Shown here one piece after another: positions 45,751-54,669 of a stretch of DNA of 64,000 bases. This DNA is from Aeromonas veronii (GTDB lineage Bacteria; Pseudomonadota; Gammaproteobacteria; Enterobacterales; Aeromonadaceae). The DNA is taken from the NCBI RefSeq assembly GCF_040215105.1, contig NZ_CP157875.1:4011501-4075500 (forward strand), written 5' to 3'. The position numbers and the translations under genes were made by a program. A model generated the notes under the pieces. That model was not told the origin of the DNA. It made no database searches and was given only the letters and a program-made list of their open reading frames with translations. Each line of letters opens with the position of its first letter. The first letter of the stretch is position 1.

Positions 45751-46332
45751 TCACTCGTCCAGGCTGATACCGATGTTGGAGACGCCGCCCTGGGCGGCAA
45801 ACTCGCGGATGGCCAGGATGCGGTCGCTGTCGCGCTCGAAGGCCACGCGCTTGAGCAGTTCGACCTGAAACTCCAGCTCGGCCTCGATGTACTCGTGCTC
45901 GTAGAGTTCCTCATCGGTCAGGTCGCGCTCTTCCAGCATCTCGATGAAGCCGGCTACGGTGCCCACAGACGCGTGACTGGCATCCGTGGCTTCTTCGCCC
46001 ACCCGGCAAATTACCGAGTTGTAGGCGCAGCCCAGTGCGACGCAGGCATCCAGTGCCGGATAGGCGCCATAGGATTCAAACTTGCTGGGCTCGGGAATGT
46101 AGATCTCGAACGCCTCCAGAATGGCCCCCAGATTGACCCGGGAACCCTTTACCGTGAGGTAGTTCCACATCTGATCCAGCGCGTGACGAAATGCCCTGGC
46201 ATCGCCGAAACCGGACGCCTGGGAAAACAGCACATAGTTGGGGTACATGCGCTCTGCCAGCGCCAGGGTGTAGACGGTCTGCTGCCAAGGCTGCAGCTCG
46301 GCCAGTCGCTTATAAAACTTGTCACCAAACAC
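45751..46332 (-). CDS. YjaG-type protein (DUF416)
   Basis: The 193-residue protein matches the DUF416 family (E. coli YjaG): KRLAELQPWQQTVYTLALAE, RMYPNYVLFSQASGFGD, YGAYPALDACVALGCAYNSV and the C-terminal GVSNIGISLDE. The function is unknown. I chose a GTG at 46332, which gives the family length (YjaG is about 196) and has AAGGA upstream; the open frame extends to 46404 with a non-family N-terminus. It is divergent from the dehydrogenase gene. Confidence 0.8.
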   Translation of the reverse strand: MFGDKFYKRLAELQPWQQTVYTLALAERMYPNYVLFSQASGFGDARAFRHALDQMWNYLTVKGSRVNLGAILEAFEIYIPEPSKFESYGAYPALDACVALGCAYNSVICRVGEEATDASHASVGTVAGFIEMLEERDLTDEELYEHEYIEAELEFQVELLKRVAFERDSDRILAIREFAAQGGVSNIGISLDE

Positions 46333-46492
46333 TGGAGTCTGATCCTTTGCAAAATGTGGGGCAGATTGTAGCCCACGAGGGGGCTGGCGAAAACGAAAAA
46401 GCACCCTGCTCGGCTATCTTGCCCGATCAACTGGGGTAAGATGGGAACAGATCCCCCTTTGCCGTGCCATAAACATGATAAGGAACAAGAGT

Positions 46493-47437
46493 ATGAGCCA
46501 ACGTACCCTGCTTCTGCTCAGCCAGGACAACGCCCATTACGAGCGCCTGCTCAAGGCCGCTCACCTCCCCCATCTGCGCATTCTGCGGGCCGACAACCAG
46601 AGCGAAGCCGAACGGCTCATCGGTGAGGCACACATCCTGATGGCCGAGCCGGCTCGCGCCAAACCCCTGTTGCCCAAGGCCGGCAAGCTCGGCTGGTTGC
46701 AATCCACCTACGCCGGGGTCGATGTGCTGCTGGATGCCAGCTGTCGCCGGGACTACCTGCTCACCAATGTGCGCGGCATCTTCGGCCCCCTGATGAGCGA
46801 GTATGTGTTTGGCCACCTTCTGAGCCTGACCCGTCATCTGCCCCTCTACCGTGAACAGCAGCAACAGCAGCTGTGGCAGAGCCAGCCTTATCAGGGGCTC
46901 AAGGGCAAGACCCTGTTGCTGCTCGGCACCGGTAGCATAGGCCAGCACATCGCTCACACCGGCAAACACTTCGGCATGCGTGTACTCGGCATCAGCCATA
47001 GCGGTCGTGAGCGGGCGGGTTTCGATCAGGTGTATCAGCTGCCGGCGCTGAACAAGATGCTGGCCCAGGCCGACGTCATCGTCAGCGTGTTGCCGGCGAC
47101 CCGGGAAACCCGCCACCTGTTCACCACCGATCGCTTCAACCACTGCAAGCCGGGCGCCATCTTCTTCAACGTCGGCCGGGGCAATGCGGTACACGAGGGA
47201 GACCTGCTGGCGGCCCTGCAAAACGGCAAGCTCGCCACCGCCGTGCTGGATGTGTTCGAGCAGGAGCCCCTGGCTCCCACCAGTCCCCTTTGGCATCAGC
47301 CCAATCTCATCATCACGCCCCACAACAGCGCCTACAGCTTCCCGGAAGATGTGGCCCAGATCTTCATCCGCAACTACATCCGCTTCATCGACGGCCAGCA
47401 GCTCGATGGGCGCATCGACTTCGACAAGGGTTACTGA
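46493..47437 (+). CDS. D-2-hydroxyacid dehydrogenase
   Basis: The 314-residue protein has a substrate domain around an NAD(P) Rossmann domain with GTGSIGQHIA. Catalytic residues of the D-isomer 2-hydroxyacid dehydrogenase family are visible: Arg in VLPATRETRHLF, Glu in DVFEQEPL and His in TPHNSAYSFP. It probably reduces small 2-oxoacids such as glyoxylate, hydroxypyruvate or pyruvate analogues; the substrate is not certain. ATG 46493 has AAGGA 9 nt upstream; the frame extends to 46475. Confidence 0.88.
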   Translation: MSQRTLLLLSQDNAHYERLLKAAHLPHLRILRADNQSEAERLIGEAHILMAEPARAKPLLPKAGKLGWLQSTYAGVDVLLDASCRRDYLLTNVRGIFGPLMSEYVFGHLLSLTRHLPLYREQQQQQLWQSQPYQGLKGKTLLLLGTGSIGQHIAHTGKHFGMRVLGISHSGRERAGFDQVYQLPALNKMLAQADVIVSVLPATRETRHLFTTDRFNHCKPGAIFFNVGRGNAVHEGDLLAALQNGKLATAVLDVFEQEPLAPTSPLWHQPNLIITPHNSAYSFPEDVAQIFIRNYIRFIDGQQLDGRIDFDKGY

Positions 47438-47449
47438 GTCCGGTCCATG

Positions 47450-47481
47450 AAAAAGGCCCCGCCATGATGGCGGGGCCTTTT
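47450..47481. terminator. Bidirectional terminator after the dehydrogenase gene
   Basis: AAAAGGCCCCGCC-ATGA-TGGCGGGGCCTTTT lies between convergent genes. Confidence 0.9.
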
Positions 47482-47503
47482 GCTATCTGGACAAGAAAGA
47501 GAC

Positions 47504-48841
47504 TCAACCCGCCTCCATCTCCTGGCGATAGCTCTTCACCTTGGCGAGGAACTGACGCTTCTCCTTGCCGGAGAGCGGTTCAGCCATGGGCAACTTGACC
47601 GTCATGGGGTTCACCGGACGGTTGTTGATCCGCACCTCGTAGTGCAAGTGGGCCCCCGTGGAGCGCCCGGTATTGCCGGAGAGAGCAATCTTGTCACCCA
47701 TCTTCACCTTCTGACCGGGTTTCACCAGCAACTTGCTCAGGTGCAGGTAGCGGGTCATCAGGGTGCGGCCGTGCTTGATCACCACATAGGTGCCAGCCAG
47801 CGGGTGACGGGTCGCCTTGAGCACCACGCCATCACCGGTAGCCATCACTGCGGTGCCCACCGGCAGGGCGAAGTCGGTGCCCTCGTGGGGGCGGACCTGA
47901 CCCGTGATGGGGTGGCGCCGGGCCGGGTTGAAGTTCGAGCTGATCCGGTAGCGGCTGTGGGTCGGATAACGGCGGAAACCACGCTCCAAGCTGTTCGCCT
48001 GACCGTCATAGTAGTTGCCGTCCTCCGACAGCCAGGCAGACACCGCCTTGCCCTGGCTGAACACCTCGACACCCAGCAGCTGGGTGTTGCCCGTGCTCTT
48101 GCCCTCGACCGTCTCCTGACGCACCAGCACCTTGAATTTGTCACCTTTTTGCAGATCTTTCGCGAAGTTCATCCGCCACTGGAACAGGTTGGCAATCTTC
48201 TGGATATGGTTGGCCGGGATGCCGGCATTGCGGGCGCTGACATAGAAACTGCCATTGATGACACCGTCATAACTCTTCTTCTGCCACTCCACCTTCTCGT
48301 TGAGCATGTTGGCGCTGTAGGTGTCATCGGTGCGCTCCAGCACCAGAGTCTGCTTGATGTTCAGGCGGATCTTGAGCTGCTGCAGTATGTTGTCCTGATC
48401 GATCAGCAACTCTATGGTCTGGCCAGGCTTGAGACGGGCCAGATGATTCTTGGCATCCGCATCCAGCACCTTGTAGAGGGTGGTGGTGGAAAGCCCCAGA
48501 TTGTTGAAGATGGCCGTCAGGTTTTCACCGTTGCGCACCCGGTAATCCTGCCACTGGGGAGTCACATCCGCCGGGATGTCATCCTCCGGGGCGGCCGCCT
48601 CCACCAGTTCGTGGTCCGGGATATCGTTAAAATCGGTGTTATCTTCGTTGGTCGCGGTGCCCGGGGTAGCGATGGGCAACTCGAGACGCAGTGGCCGCTC
48701 CAGGATGTCACCGGGGGCTGGCAATACGGCTACCGCCGACAGCGTCATGGCCGTGAGCAGTAACATGGCATAAAAATGCTTGCGGGGAACCGGGGGTTCC
48801 CAGTTGGCAGCCTGCGCTACCAAGGGACGGAGACGTTTCAT
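47504..48841 (-). CDS. mepM: Murein DD-endopeptidase MepM-type (M23)
   Basis: The 445-residue protein has an N-terminal membrane anchor (FYAMLLLTAMTLSAVAVL), an OapA/LysM-like domain (YRVRNGENLTAIFNNLGLST), and a C-terminal M23 domain with the zinc ligands HEGTDFA (HxxxD) and GAHLHYEV (HxH). It cleaves D-Ala-mDAP crosslinks for cell-wall growth. In E. coli mepM lies directly beside znuA; here four kilobases of Lap-type genes separate them. AGGA lies 6 nt before the start. Confidence 0.9.
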   Translation of the reverse strand: MKRLRPLVAQAANWEPPVPRKHFYAMLLLTAMTLSAVAVLPAPGDILERPLRLELPIATPGTATNEDNTDFNDIPDHELVEAAAPEDDIPADVTPQWQDYRVRNGENLTAIFNNLGLSTTTLYKVLDADAKNHLARLKPGQTIELLIDQDNILQQLKIRLNIKQTLVLERTDDTYSANMLNEKVEWQKKSYDGVINGSFYVSARNAGIPANHIQKIANLFQWRMNFAKDLQKGDKFKVLVRQETVEGKSTGNTQLLGVEVFSQGKAVSAWLSEDGNYYDGQANSLERGFRRYPTHSRYRISSNFNPARRHPITGQVRPHEGTDFALPVGTAVMATGDGVVLKATRHPLAGTYVVIKHGRTLMTRYLHLSKLLVKPGQKVKMGDKIALSGNTGRSTGAHLHYEVRINNRPVNPMTVKLPMAEPLSGKEKRQFLAKVKSYRQEMEAG

Positions 48842-49111
48842 CCGCTATCCTGTCATTAGATCTAAGGGTGGTAGTTGTGTGTCTGTCTTTATGATTTTTT
48901 ATTATGAAAACCGTGCATCTGGCAATTAGACCTAAATACTTACAAAAAGTTCATAGCTATATGCACGAACCCCACATTTTATGCATAACCTTCCTGTATT
49001 GGCAGAAATGATCGCCAGTTTCAGACATTTCTTTCTATTTTTAAGAACCCGATCCGGTTGTCGTCGCTCAAGAGCAACCAAATGTTGCAAGAACATTTCC
49101 ATGGAGTGGAT

Positions 49112-50410
49112 ATGTCATTAGCAAAATTGTTAAACGTAATCATCCTGATCCTGTTCACCATTGGCGCCATCCTGCTGTTCATGCTGGAGATCACCACGGT
49201 GCGGCAATCCATCCTCGACCAGATGTCCGCCAACCTGGAGACGGCCATCACCGCCCTCGGCCTGGTGCTGCAAGGCACCCTGCTCAATGACGACAAGGTG
49301 CTGGCAGAAACCATCGTCAATGCCATGTTTGACGGCGGTTTCGTCAGCTCGGTCACCCTGCTGGATCCGGACGGCCAACTGCTGTTCCAGAAGGCATTCC
49401 ACACCGCGCAACAGAACATCCCCGCCTGGCTGCCGAGCCTCATTGCCATGCCACCGATCAAGGTGGAGCAAGAGCTCACCGATGGTTGGCGCATTCTCGG
49501 CACCCTTACCCTCGAGGGGCACAAGGGCTATGCCTACCAGCATCTGTGGAACGCCATCAGCCGCACCGGGCTGGCCCTGCTCGGCGGCCTGCTGGTGCTG
49601 ACCCTCATCATCCAGTGGGTATGCAACCGGCTGTTACGTCCTCTCGAGCAGGTGAACCTGCAATTGTTGCAGGTGCGCCAGCGCCAGTTCAGTGGCAACC
49701 TGCCCATCCCCTGGCTGAGAGAGTTGCGGGAGGTCGTCTCCTCCATCAACCAGCTGGTCTCCGAACGCAAGCGGGATCTGCTGCAGCAACGGCTCAAGAT
49801 CACCCAGCTCGGCAAGCAACACGAGGGTCAAAGCAGCCAACCGCTGATGGGACTGACACAGACCCCGGGCGACATGCATCTGCAGCATTTCGTCTCTACC
49901 CAGGGGGATATCCGGCTCTACAGCCGCCTGCTCCCGCAAAACCCACCGAGTGCGGACAGTTCACCTGACGAGATCCGGGCGCTGCTCAACCACTGGCTCG
50001 CACAAAAGACGGAGGGGATACAGCTTCCTCTCAGCCTGCTCGCCCACCCAGACTGGGCACAGTTCTCGTCCACACTGGCCAGCGGCAAGGGCAAGACCCT
50101 GGACTGGCGCTGGGATCAGCCAAACTTCCCTCCCCTTGCCGAGGAGAGACTGTCGGCCCTGGCGGCTCAGGGGGTCGAGATGGCCTTCAGCAATGTCCCC
50201 ATGAACAACGACAACCTGACCAGGCTCGACCCCGTCAAACCCGTGTTCATCAGTTGCCAGCTCACCGACGCCCCTCTGTACTGGAACCTGCTTTCCCAGT
50301 GCCTGCACGCCTCCGGATACACCCTGCTGGCAGAAGCCAGCGAGGTAACGGATATGGGCACCTTGCGCAGTTGGGGCATCGATGGCTATGCCAGCCAGGA
50401 GGCATCATGA
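49112..50410 (+). CDS. Short LapD-like inner-membrane receptor with degenerate output domain
   Basis: The 432-residue protein follows the LapD plan at the N-terminus: one membrane helix (LLNVIILILFTIGAILLFML), a periplasmic LapD/MoxY domain (LDQMSANLETAITALGLVLQ, IVNAMFDGGFVSSVTLLDPD, IPAWLPSLIAMPPIK), a second helix (GLALLGGLLVLTLIIQWV) and a HAMP-like region (RPLEQVNLQLLQV). LapD normally continues with GGDEF and EAL domains (about 650 residues). Here about 200 residues remain, with no GGDEF and no EAL signature; only the end (LLAEASEVTDMGTLRSWGID) recalls an EAL tail. ATG 49112 has GGAG 5 nt upstream and gives a LapD-like start. It overlaps the TAXI gene by ATGA. Confidence 0.7.
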   Translation: MSLAKLLNVIILILFTIGAILLFMLEITTVRQSILDQMSANLETAITALGLVLQGTLLNDDKVLAETIVNAMFDGGFVSSVTLLDPDGQLLFQKAFHTAQQNIPAWLPSLIAMPPIKVEQELTDGWRILGTLTLEGHKGYAYQHLWNAISRTGLALLGGLLVLTLIIQWVCNRLLRPLEQVNLQLLQVRQRQFSGNLPIPWLRELREVVSSINQLVSERKRDLLQQRLKITQLGKQHEGQSSQPLMGLTQTPGDMHLQHFVSTQGDIRLYSRLLPQNPPSADSSPDEIRALLNHWLAQKTEGIQLPLSLLAHPDWAQFSSTLASGKGKTLDWRWDQPNFPPLAEERLSALAAQGVEMAFSNVPMNNDNLTRLDPVKPVFISCQLTDAPLYWNLLSQCLHASGYTLLAEASEVTDMGTLRSWGIDGYASQEAS

Positions 50411-51348
50411 AACGTTCCCTGTTGCTGTTCCCCCTGCTCCTGGCGTCTGCCTCTCATGCCCAGACCGTGTCCATCGGTACCGGTGGCGAGCAGGGGATTT
50501 ATTATCAGGTCACCAAGGAGTTCTGCCGTCTGGCCAACAAGAGCGACCCCGGCCTCCAATGCAAGCCGCAGGCCAGCTCAGGTTCCATCGAGAATCTACG
50601 GCAGTTGCAGGCAGGGGAAAGCCCCTATGCACTGGTGCAATCCGACTGGCTCTATCAGGCCAGCCACGGCAGCGGCCCCTTTGCCAAACAACCCCAGCCC
50701 GAACTGCGTGCTCTGTTCGCCACCCATGCCGAGCCTTTCACCATAGTGGTGCGGGCCGATGGTGACATCACCAAGCTGGAACAACTCAAACTGGCCCCCA
50801 TCGACATGGGGTTGAAGCACTCTGGCACCCGTCAGACGGCACTGGCATTGTTCTCTTTACTCGGCGCCACCGAGCAAGACCTCGATCTGAAAAGCGTGGC
50901 CAACCAGGCCGAAGCCCTGTGCAGCAAGCAGATCGACGCCTTCGGGCTGGTGATGGGCCATCCGAATCGCATCGTGCTGGACACCTCGAAGCGTTGCGCC
51001 ATCCGCTTCTTGTCCATCGATGGCCCCGTTCGTGATCAGCTGCTGCAGGGGGTCAAGTATTACCAGCGCAGCCAGGTGCCGGCCCGCATCTACCCGGGCA
51101 ATCTCAAGGCCACTCCCACCTTCGCCATCGCCGCCACCCTGGTGACCAATGCCAGCATGCCGGATGGGGATGTCTACCGCCTGACCAAGGCCATGTTGAG
51201 CCAGCAGACCAGCTTCAACGAGCAGACGTACGGTTACGCCAACCTGTTCCACAAGGCGCGCAATAAAGTCGGCCCGGTGCTGAGCATCAGTCAGCATCCG
51301 GGCGCGGCAAGGTACTTTGAGGAGTTGAAAGCGGCGGGCAAGTTATAG
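50407..51348 (+). CDS. TAXI-family solute-binding protein
   Basis: The 313-residue protein has a signal peptide (RSLLLFPLLLASASHAQ) and the TAXI (TRAP-associated extracytoplasmic immunogenic) pattern: VSIGTGGEQGIYYQVTKEFC, ASSGSIENLRQLQAGESPYA, LVQSDWLYQA and IVVRADGDITKLEQLK. Such proteins usually bind dicarboxylates or glutamate for TRAP transport, but no TRAP permease gene is near. It is coupled by ATGA to the LapD-like gene, so it may act as a periplasmic sensor for it. Its last 6 bp overlap the convergent lapG-type gene. Confidence 0.8.
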   Translation: MKRSLLLFPLLLASASHAQTVSIGTGGEQGIYYQVTKEFCRLANKSDPGLQCKPQASSGSIENLRQLQAGESPYALVQSDWLYQASHGSGPFAKQPQPELRALFATHAEPFTIVVRADGDITKLEQLKLAPIDMGLKHSGTRQTALALFSLLGATEQDLDLKSVANQAEALCSKQIDAFGLVMGHPNRIVLDTSKRCAIRFLSIDGPVRDQLLQGVKYYQRSQVPARIYPGNLKATPTFAIAATLVTNASMPDGDVYRLTKAMLSQQTSFNEQTYGYANLFHKARNKVGPVLSISQHPGAARYFEELKAAGKL

Positions 51349-52014
51349 CTGACGGCGGGGGGCACGCAGATGCTCGCTGGAGAAGCGGCTCTGCATCGAA
51401 GTCCACTGGGTCAGGCGATCGGCGCTCCCCGCCAGGGTGCCTTCGCGCCGGGACTTCATCACCCAGATGCTCTTGGCATCAAAACTGTAAACCGGCTGCA
51501 AGTCGTTTCTTTTGCTGCCCGGCAGGATGCGGCCATTGATGTTGTCGAGGACCAGAGGGTCAGATTTGGCGGTAGGAAAGTAAAGCGTCACCATGTGAAA
51601 CTGGTTGTATCGAATGGCCTTCACATAGGCCAGCCGCAGCTTCTTCTCATCCACCCCCAGCTCCATCAGGGTGTAGTACTTGGAGATACTGTAATCCTCG
51701 CAATCCCCACCACGGGCTCCGATAAACTCCAGCGGATTGGCCCAGTAGTCTTCCTCTCCCCATAACCTGGGATCCTCGCTATAGGTCAGGTTGTTGAAGT
51801 AGTTGTTCACCAGCTCCAGTTTCTGCTGATCCGTCGTGCCCGCCCGCGGGCTGAGCAAGCGAGAAAACGCCTCCGCCCGCTGCAGCGCCCGAGCGCCGTA
51901 GACTTCCTGCAACTTGGACTTGAGATCAGGGCTGGTGATATAGCTGGACAGCTGGGAAGCCTGCAACGGGGCACTGATCAGTGCCACCATGCAGGCGGGG
52001 ATAATCCATTTCAT
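51343..52014 (-). CDS. lapG: LapG-type periplasmic cysteine protease
   Basis: The 223-residue protein has a signal peptide (KWIIPACMVALISAPLQA) and the transglutaminase-like cysteine peptidase domain of LapG, with Cys in GARGGDCEDYSISKYYTL, His in NQFHMVTLYF and Asp in PLVLDNINGRI. LapG cuts LapA-type adhesins near their N-terminus unless held by LapD. ATG 52014 has GGAG 8 nt upstream. The adhesin gene is not in this window. It is convergent with the TAXI gene. Confidence 0.85.
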   Translation of the reverse strand: MKWIIPACMVALISAPLQASQLSSYITSPDLKSKLQEVYGARALQRAEAFSRLLSPRAGTTDQQKLELVNNYFNNLTYSEDPRLWGEEDYWANPLEFIGARGGDCEDYSISKYYTLMELGVDEKKLRLAYVKAIRYNQFHMVTLYFPTAKSDPLVLDNINGRILPGSKRNDLQPVYSFDAKSIWVMKSRREGTLAGSADRLTQWTSMQSRFSSEHLRAPRRQL

Positions 52015-52078
52015 ACGGGACACTCCATGTCATGCGCTGGAGGTCAGTATAGTCAGCCCTGATGGTCACACCGGGGTG

Positions 52079-52993
52079 TTAGCGGCACTCGGCAAAGGCA
52101 TCGGCCAGTTGCTGCATAAACTGCGGATAACCCTCGGGTCCTAGCGGTACTTGTTCACCCACTTCATCCAGCAGCAGCACCTTGGCCCCCGTATTGCGGG
52201 CGACCGACTCGATCACCGCGGGCGAGAATTGCGGCTCGGCATAGATGCAGCTCGCCTGTTTCTCCTCCAGCGCCTTGCGGATCTCCACCAGCGTCCTGGC
52301 ACCGGGGCGGCGCTCAGGGCTCACGGTAAAGTGACCCTTGGAACTCATGCCATAGTGGCGCTCCCAGTAGCCATAGGCTTCATGAAACACGAAGTAGCCC
52401 TTCTGATTGACCGCTTTCATCTGTCCGGCAATCACCTTGTCCTTGGCATCGACCTTGGCCGTGAAGGCTTTCAGGTTGGCACCGTAACGAGCGGCATTGG
52501 CCGGATCCTGGGTGCTCAGCGTGTCACTCAGCGCCTTGGCGATCACCAGAGCCTGGGTCGGTCCCAACCAGATGTGAGGATCCACCCCCTCGTGATGATG
52601 TCCCTCATGACCGTCATGGTCATGACCCTCATGTTCCTCGTCACCGTGCTCCTCGTGTCCGGCCTGCTTACGATAGTCAAACAGCGGCATGCCCGGCACC
52701 TTGGTCAGGGTCAGCACATGGGGATGCTGAGCTAGTGGCTTGGCCATGAAACCCTCCAGCTCGGGGCCAACCCAAACCACCAGGTCGGCGTCATTGATGC
52801 TGCGAATATCGGAGGGACGCAGAGCAAAGTCGTGGGGAGAAGCGCCGGTCGGCAGCAGCACTTTGGGCTCGCTCACACCGTCGGTGATGGCGGCGGCGAT
52901 GAAGCCGATGGGTTTGATGGTGGTCAGCACCTCGAGGGCACGGGCGGGCAGACTCACCGCCAGCAAGGCAGTGATCAGGGCAAGAATGCGCAT
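52079..52993 (-). CDS. znuA: Zinc ABC transporter substrate-binding protein ZnuA
   Basis: The 304-residue periplasmic zinc-binding protein has a signal peptide, a first ligand region TGASPHDFALRPSD, a His/Asp/Glu-rich loop (residues about 115-140, with EEHEGHDHDGHEGHHHEG in it) and the ligand His in VFHEAYGYWERHYG. The rich loop is a feature of high-affinity ZnuA proteins. It is divergent from znuCB, with Zur sites in between. Confidence 0.95.
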   Translation of the reverse strand: MRILALITALLAVSLPARALEVLTTIKPIGFIAAAITDGVSEPKVLLPTGASPHDFALRPSDIRSINDADLVVWVGPELEGFMAKPLAQHPHVLTLTKVPGMPLFDYRKQAGHEEHGDEEHEGHDHDGHEGHHHEGVDPHIWLGPTQALVIAKALSDTLSTQDPANAARYGANLKAFTAKVDAKDKVIAGQMKAVNQKGYFVFHEAYGYWERHYGMSSKGHFTVSPERRPGARTLVEIRKALEEKQASCIYAEPQFSPAVIESVARNTGAKVLLLDEVGEQVPLGPEGYPQFMQQLADAFAECR

Positions 52994-53010
52994 AGGGGTC
53001 TCGTCAGGAA

Positions 53011-53060
53011 GTATGTGTGTGATAATATAACAGCCAACGCTATTGTTATATTATAACTCT
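53011..53060. promoter_or_regulatory. Two Zur boxes in the znuA/znuC divergent promoter
   Basis: GTGTGATAATATAACA (about 53016-53032) and GTTATATTATAAC (53045-53057) both match the E. coli znu Zur site, which has the core GTTATAATATAAC. Two boxes would let Zur repress both directions when zinc is plentiful. Confidence 0.75.
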
Positions 53061-53086
53061 CACAGGCTGTAAACCCCGGAGCTGTC

Positions 53087-53851
53087 ATGACCCAACTGGT
53101 GGAGCTAAAAGATGTCTGTCTCTCGTTTGACGGACGTTCCGTGCTCGACAAGGTCTCCTTTACCCTGAACAAAGGCAAAATCACCACGCTGGTCGGCCCC
53201 AACGGGGCGGGCAAGAGCACCCTGAGCAAACTGGTATTGGGCCTGCTCAATCCGGACTCCGGCGAGATCCGGCGCCGCCGGGACTTGCGCGTCGGCTATG
53301 TCCCCCAGCGCCTCTATCTGGATCCCACCCTGCCGCTGACGGTGCGCCGCTTCCTTCAGCTTGGCAAGAATGGCCGCCTCTCCATCGAAGAGGCACTGAA
53401 CCGGGTCGGCGCCCAGGATCTGCTGGACAACCGGATGCAGAAACTCTCCGGTGGCGAGATGCAGCGGGTGCTGCTGGCCCGTGCCCTGCTGGTCAAGCCC
53501 GAGCTGCTGGTGCTGGACGAACCGGTGCAGGGAGTGGACATCAACGGCCAGATCGAGCTCTACGCCCTTATCGGCCAGCTCGCCGCCGAGCTCCACTGCG
53601 CCGTGCTGATGGTCTCCCACGACCTGCACCTGGTGATGGCCAGCACCCACGAGGTGATCTGCCTCAATCGCCACGTCTGCTGCCATGGCGAACCGGAAAG
53701 CGTGGCTCGTCACCCGGAATTCGCCCGCCTGTTCGGGCGCCCGGAACAGGAGGTGCTGGCGGTCTATACCCACCATCATCACTGCGACGGTGAACACCAC
53801 CATCACGAACCGCAGGCCCCGATCATCCGCCTGCCTTCTCGCAACAAATAG
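53087..53851 (+). CDS. znuC: Zinc ABC transporter ATP-binding protein ZnuC
   Basis: The 254-residue ATPase has Walker [10 protein letters not shown], signature [16 protein letters not shown], Walker [11 protein letters not shown] and the switch His in VSHDLH. The C-terminus is His-rich ([15 protein letters not shown]), as in other ZnuC proteins. GGAG lies 5 nt upstream. Confidence 0.95.
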   Translation: MTQLVELKDVCLSFDGRSVLDKVSFTLNKGKITTLVGPNGAGKSTLSKLVLGLLNPDSGEIRRRRDLRVGYVPQRLYLDPTLPLTVRRFLQLGKNGRLSIEEALNRVGAQDLLDNRMQKLSGGEMQRVLLARALLVKPELLVLDEPVQGVDINGQIELYALIGQLAAELHCAVLMVSHDLHLVMASTHEVICLNRHVCCHGEPESVARHPEFARLFGRPEQEVLAVYTHHHHCDGEHHHHEPQAPIIRLPSRNK

Positions 53852-53871
53852 CCAAGCAATAGGACATTCCA

Positions 53872-54651
53872 GTGGACAGCTTTCTGTTATACGCCCTCGC
53901 GGCCGGCCTCGGCATCGCCCTGCTGGCCGGCCCCCTCGGCAGCTTCGTGGTGTGGCGCAAGATGGCCTATTTTGGCGACACCCTCTCCCACGCCTGCCTG
54001 TTTGGCATCGCGCTCGGCATCCTGCTGCAGGTGGATTTGACCCTGGCGGTGGTGGTCTGCTGCCTCGCCATGGCCATGCTGCTGGTCGTCATGAGCCGCA
54101 ACCAGCAGGTGGCCACCGATACCCTGCTCGGCATCCTGGCCCACAGCGCCCTGTCGCTGGGCCTGGTGACCTTGAGTTTCATGGACAACGTGCGGGTGGA
54201 CCTGATGGCCTACCTGTTCGGCGATCTGCTCTCGGTACAACCCATGGATCTGCTCTGGATCTACGGCGGCGGCGCCCTGGTGCTGCTCACCCTGTGGCGG
54301 CTGTGGGATCCCCTGCTCTCCATGACCATCTCCGAGGAGCTGGCGCGGGTGGAGGGGGTACGAGTGGATGTGCTGCGCTGCGTGCTGATGCTGCTGATCG
54401 GCCTGGTGATCGCGGTGGCCATGAAGTTTGTCGGGGCCCTCATCATCACCTCCCTGCTGATCATCCCCGCCGCCACCGCACGGCGCTTCAGCCAGACCCC
54501 GGAACAGATGGCGGGCCTCGCGGCCCTGATCGGTTGCCTCTCCGTGCTGGGGGGGCTCAGCCTCTCCTGGTATCAGGATACTCCGGCGGGCCCCTCGGTG
54601 GTGGTCTGCGCCACCAGCCTGTTCGTGCTGAGCCAGTTCAAGAAAGCCTGA
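53872..54651 (+). CDS. znuB: Zinc ABC transporter permease ZnuB
   Basis: The 259-residue permease has seven to eight membrane segments of the ABC-3 family ([53 protein letters not shown]). It starts with GTG at 53872, supported by AGGA 7 nt upstream; 20 bp separate it from znuC. Confidence 0.95.
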   Translation: MDSFLLYALAAGLGIALLAGPLGSFVVWRKMAYFGDTLSHACLFGIALGILLQVDLTLAVVVCCLAMAMLLVVMSRNQQVATDTLLGILAHSALSLGLVTLSFMDNVRVDLMAYLFGDLLSVQPMDLLWIYGGGALVLLTLWRLWDPLLSMTISEELARVEGVRVDVLRCVLMLLIGLVIAVAMKFVGALIITSLLIIPAATARRFSQTPEQMAGLAALIGCLSVLGGLSLSWYQDTPAGPSVVVCATSLFVLSQFKKA

Positions 54652-54669
54652 ATGCAGAGTCCGAGCGCC

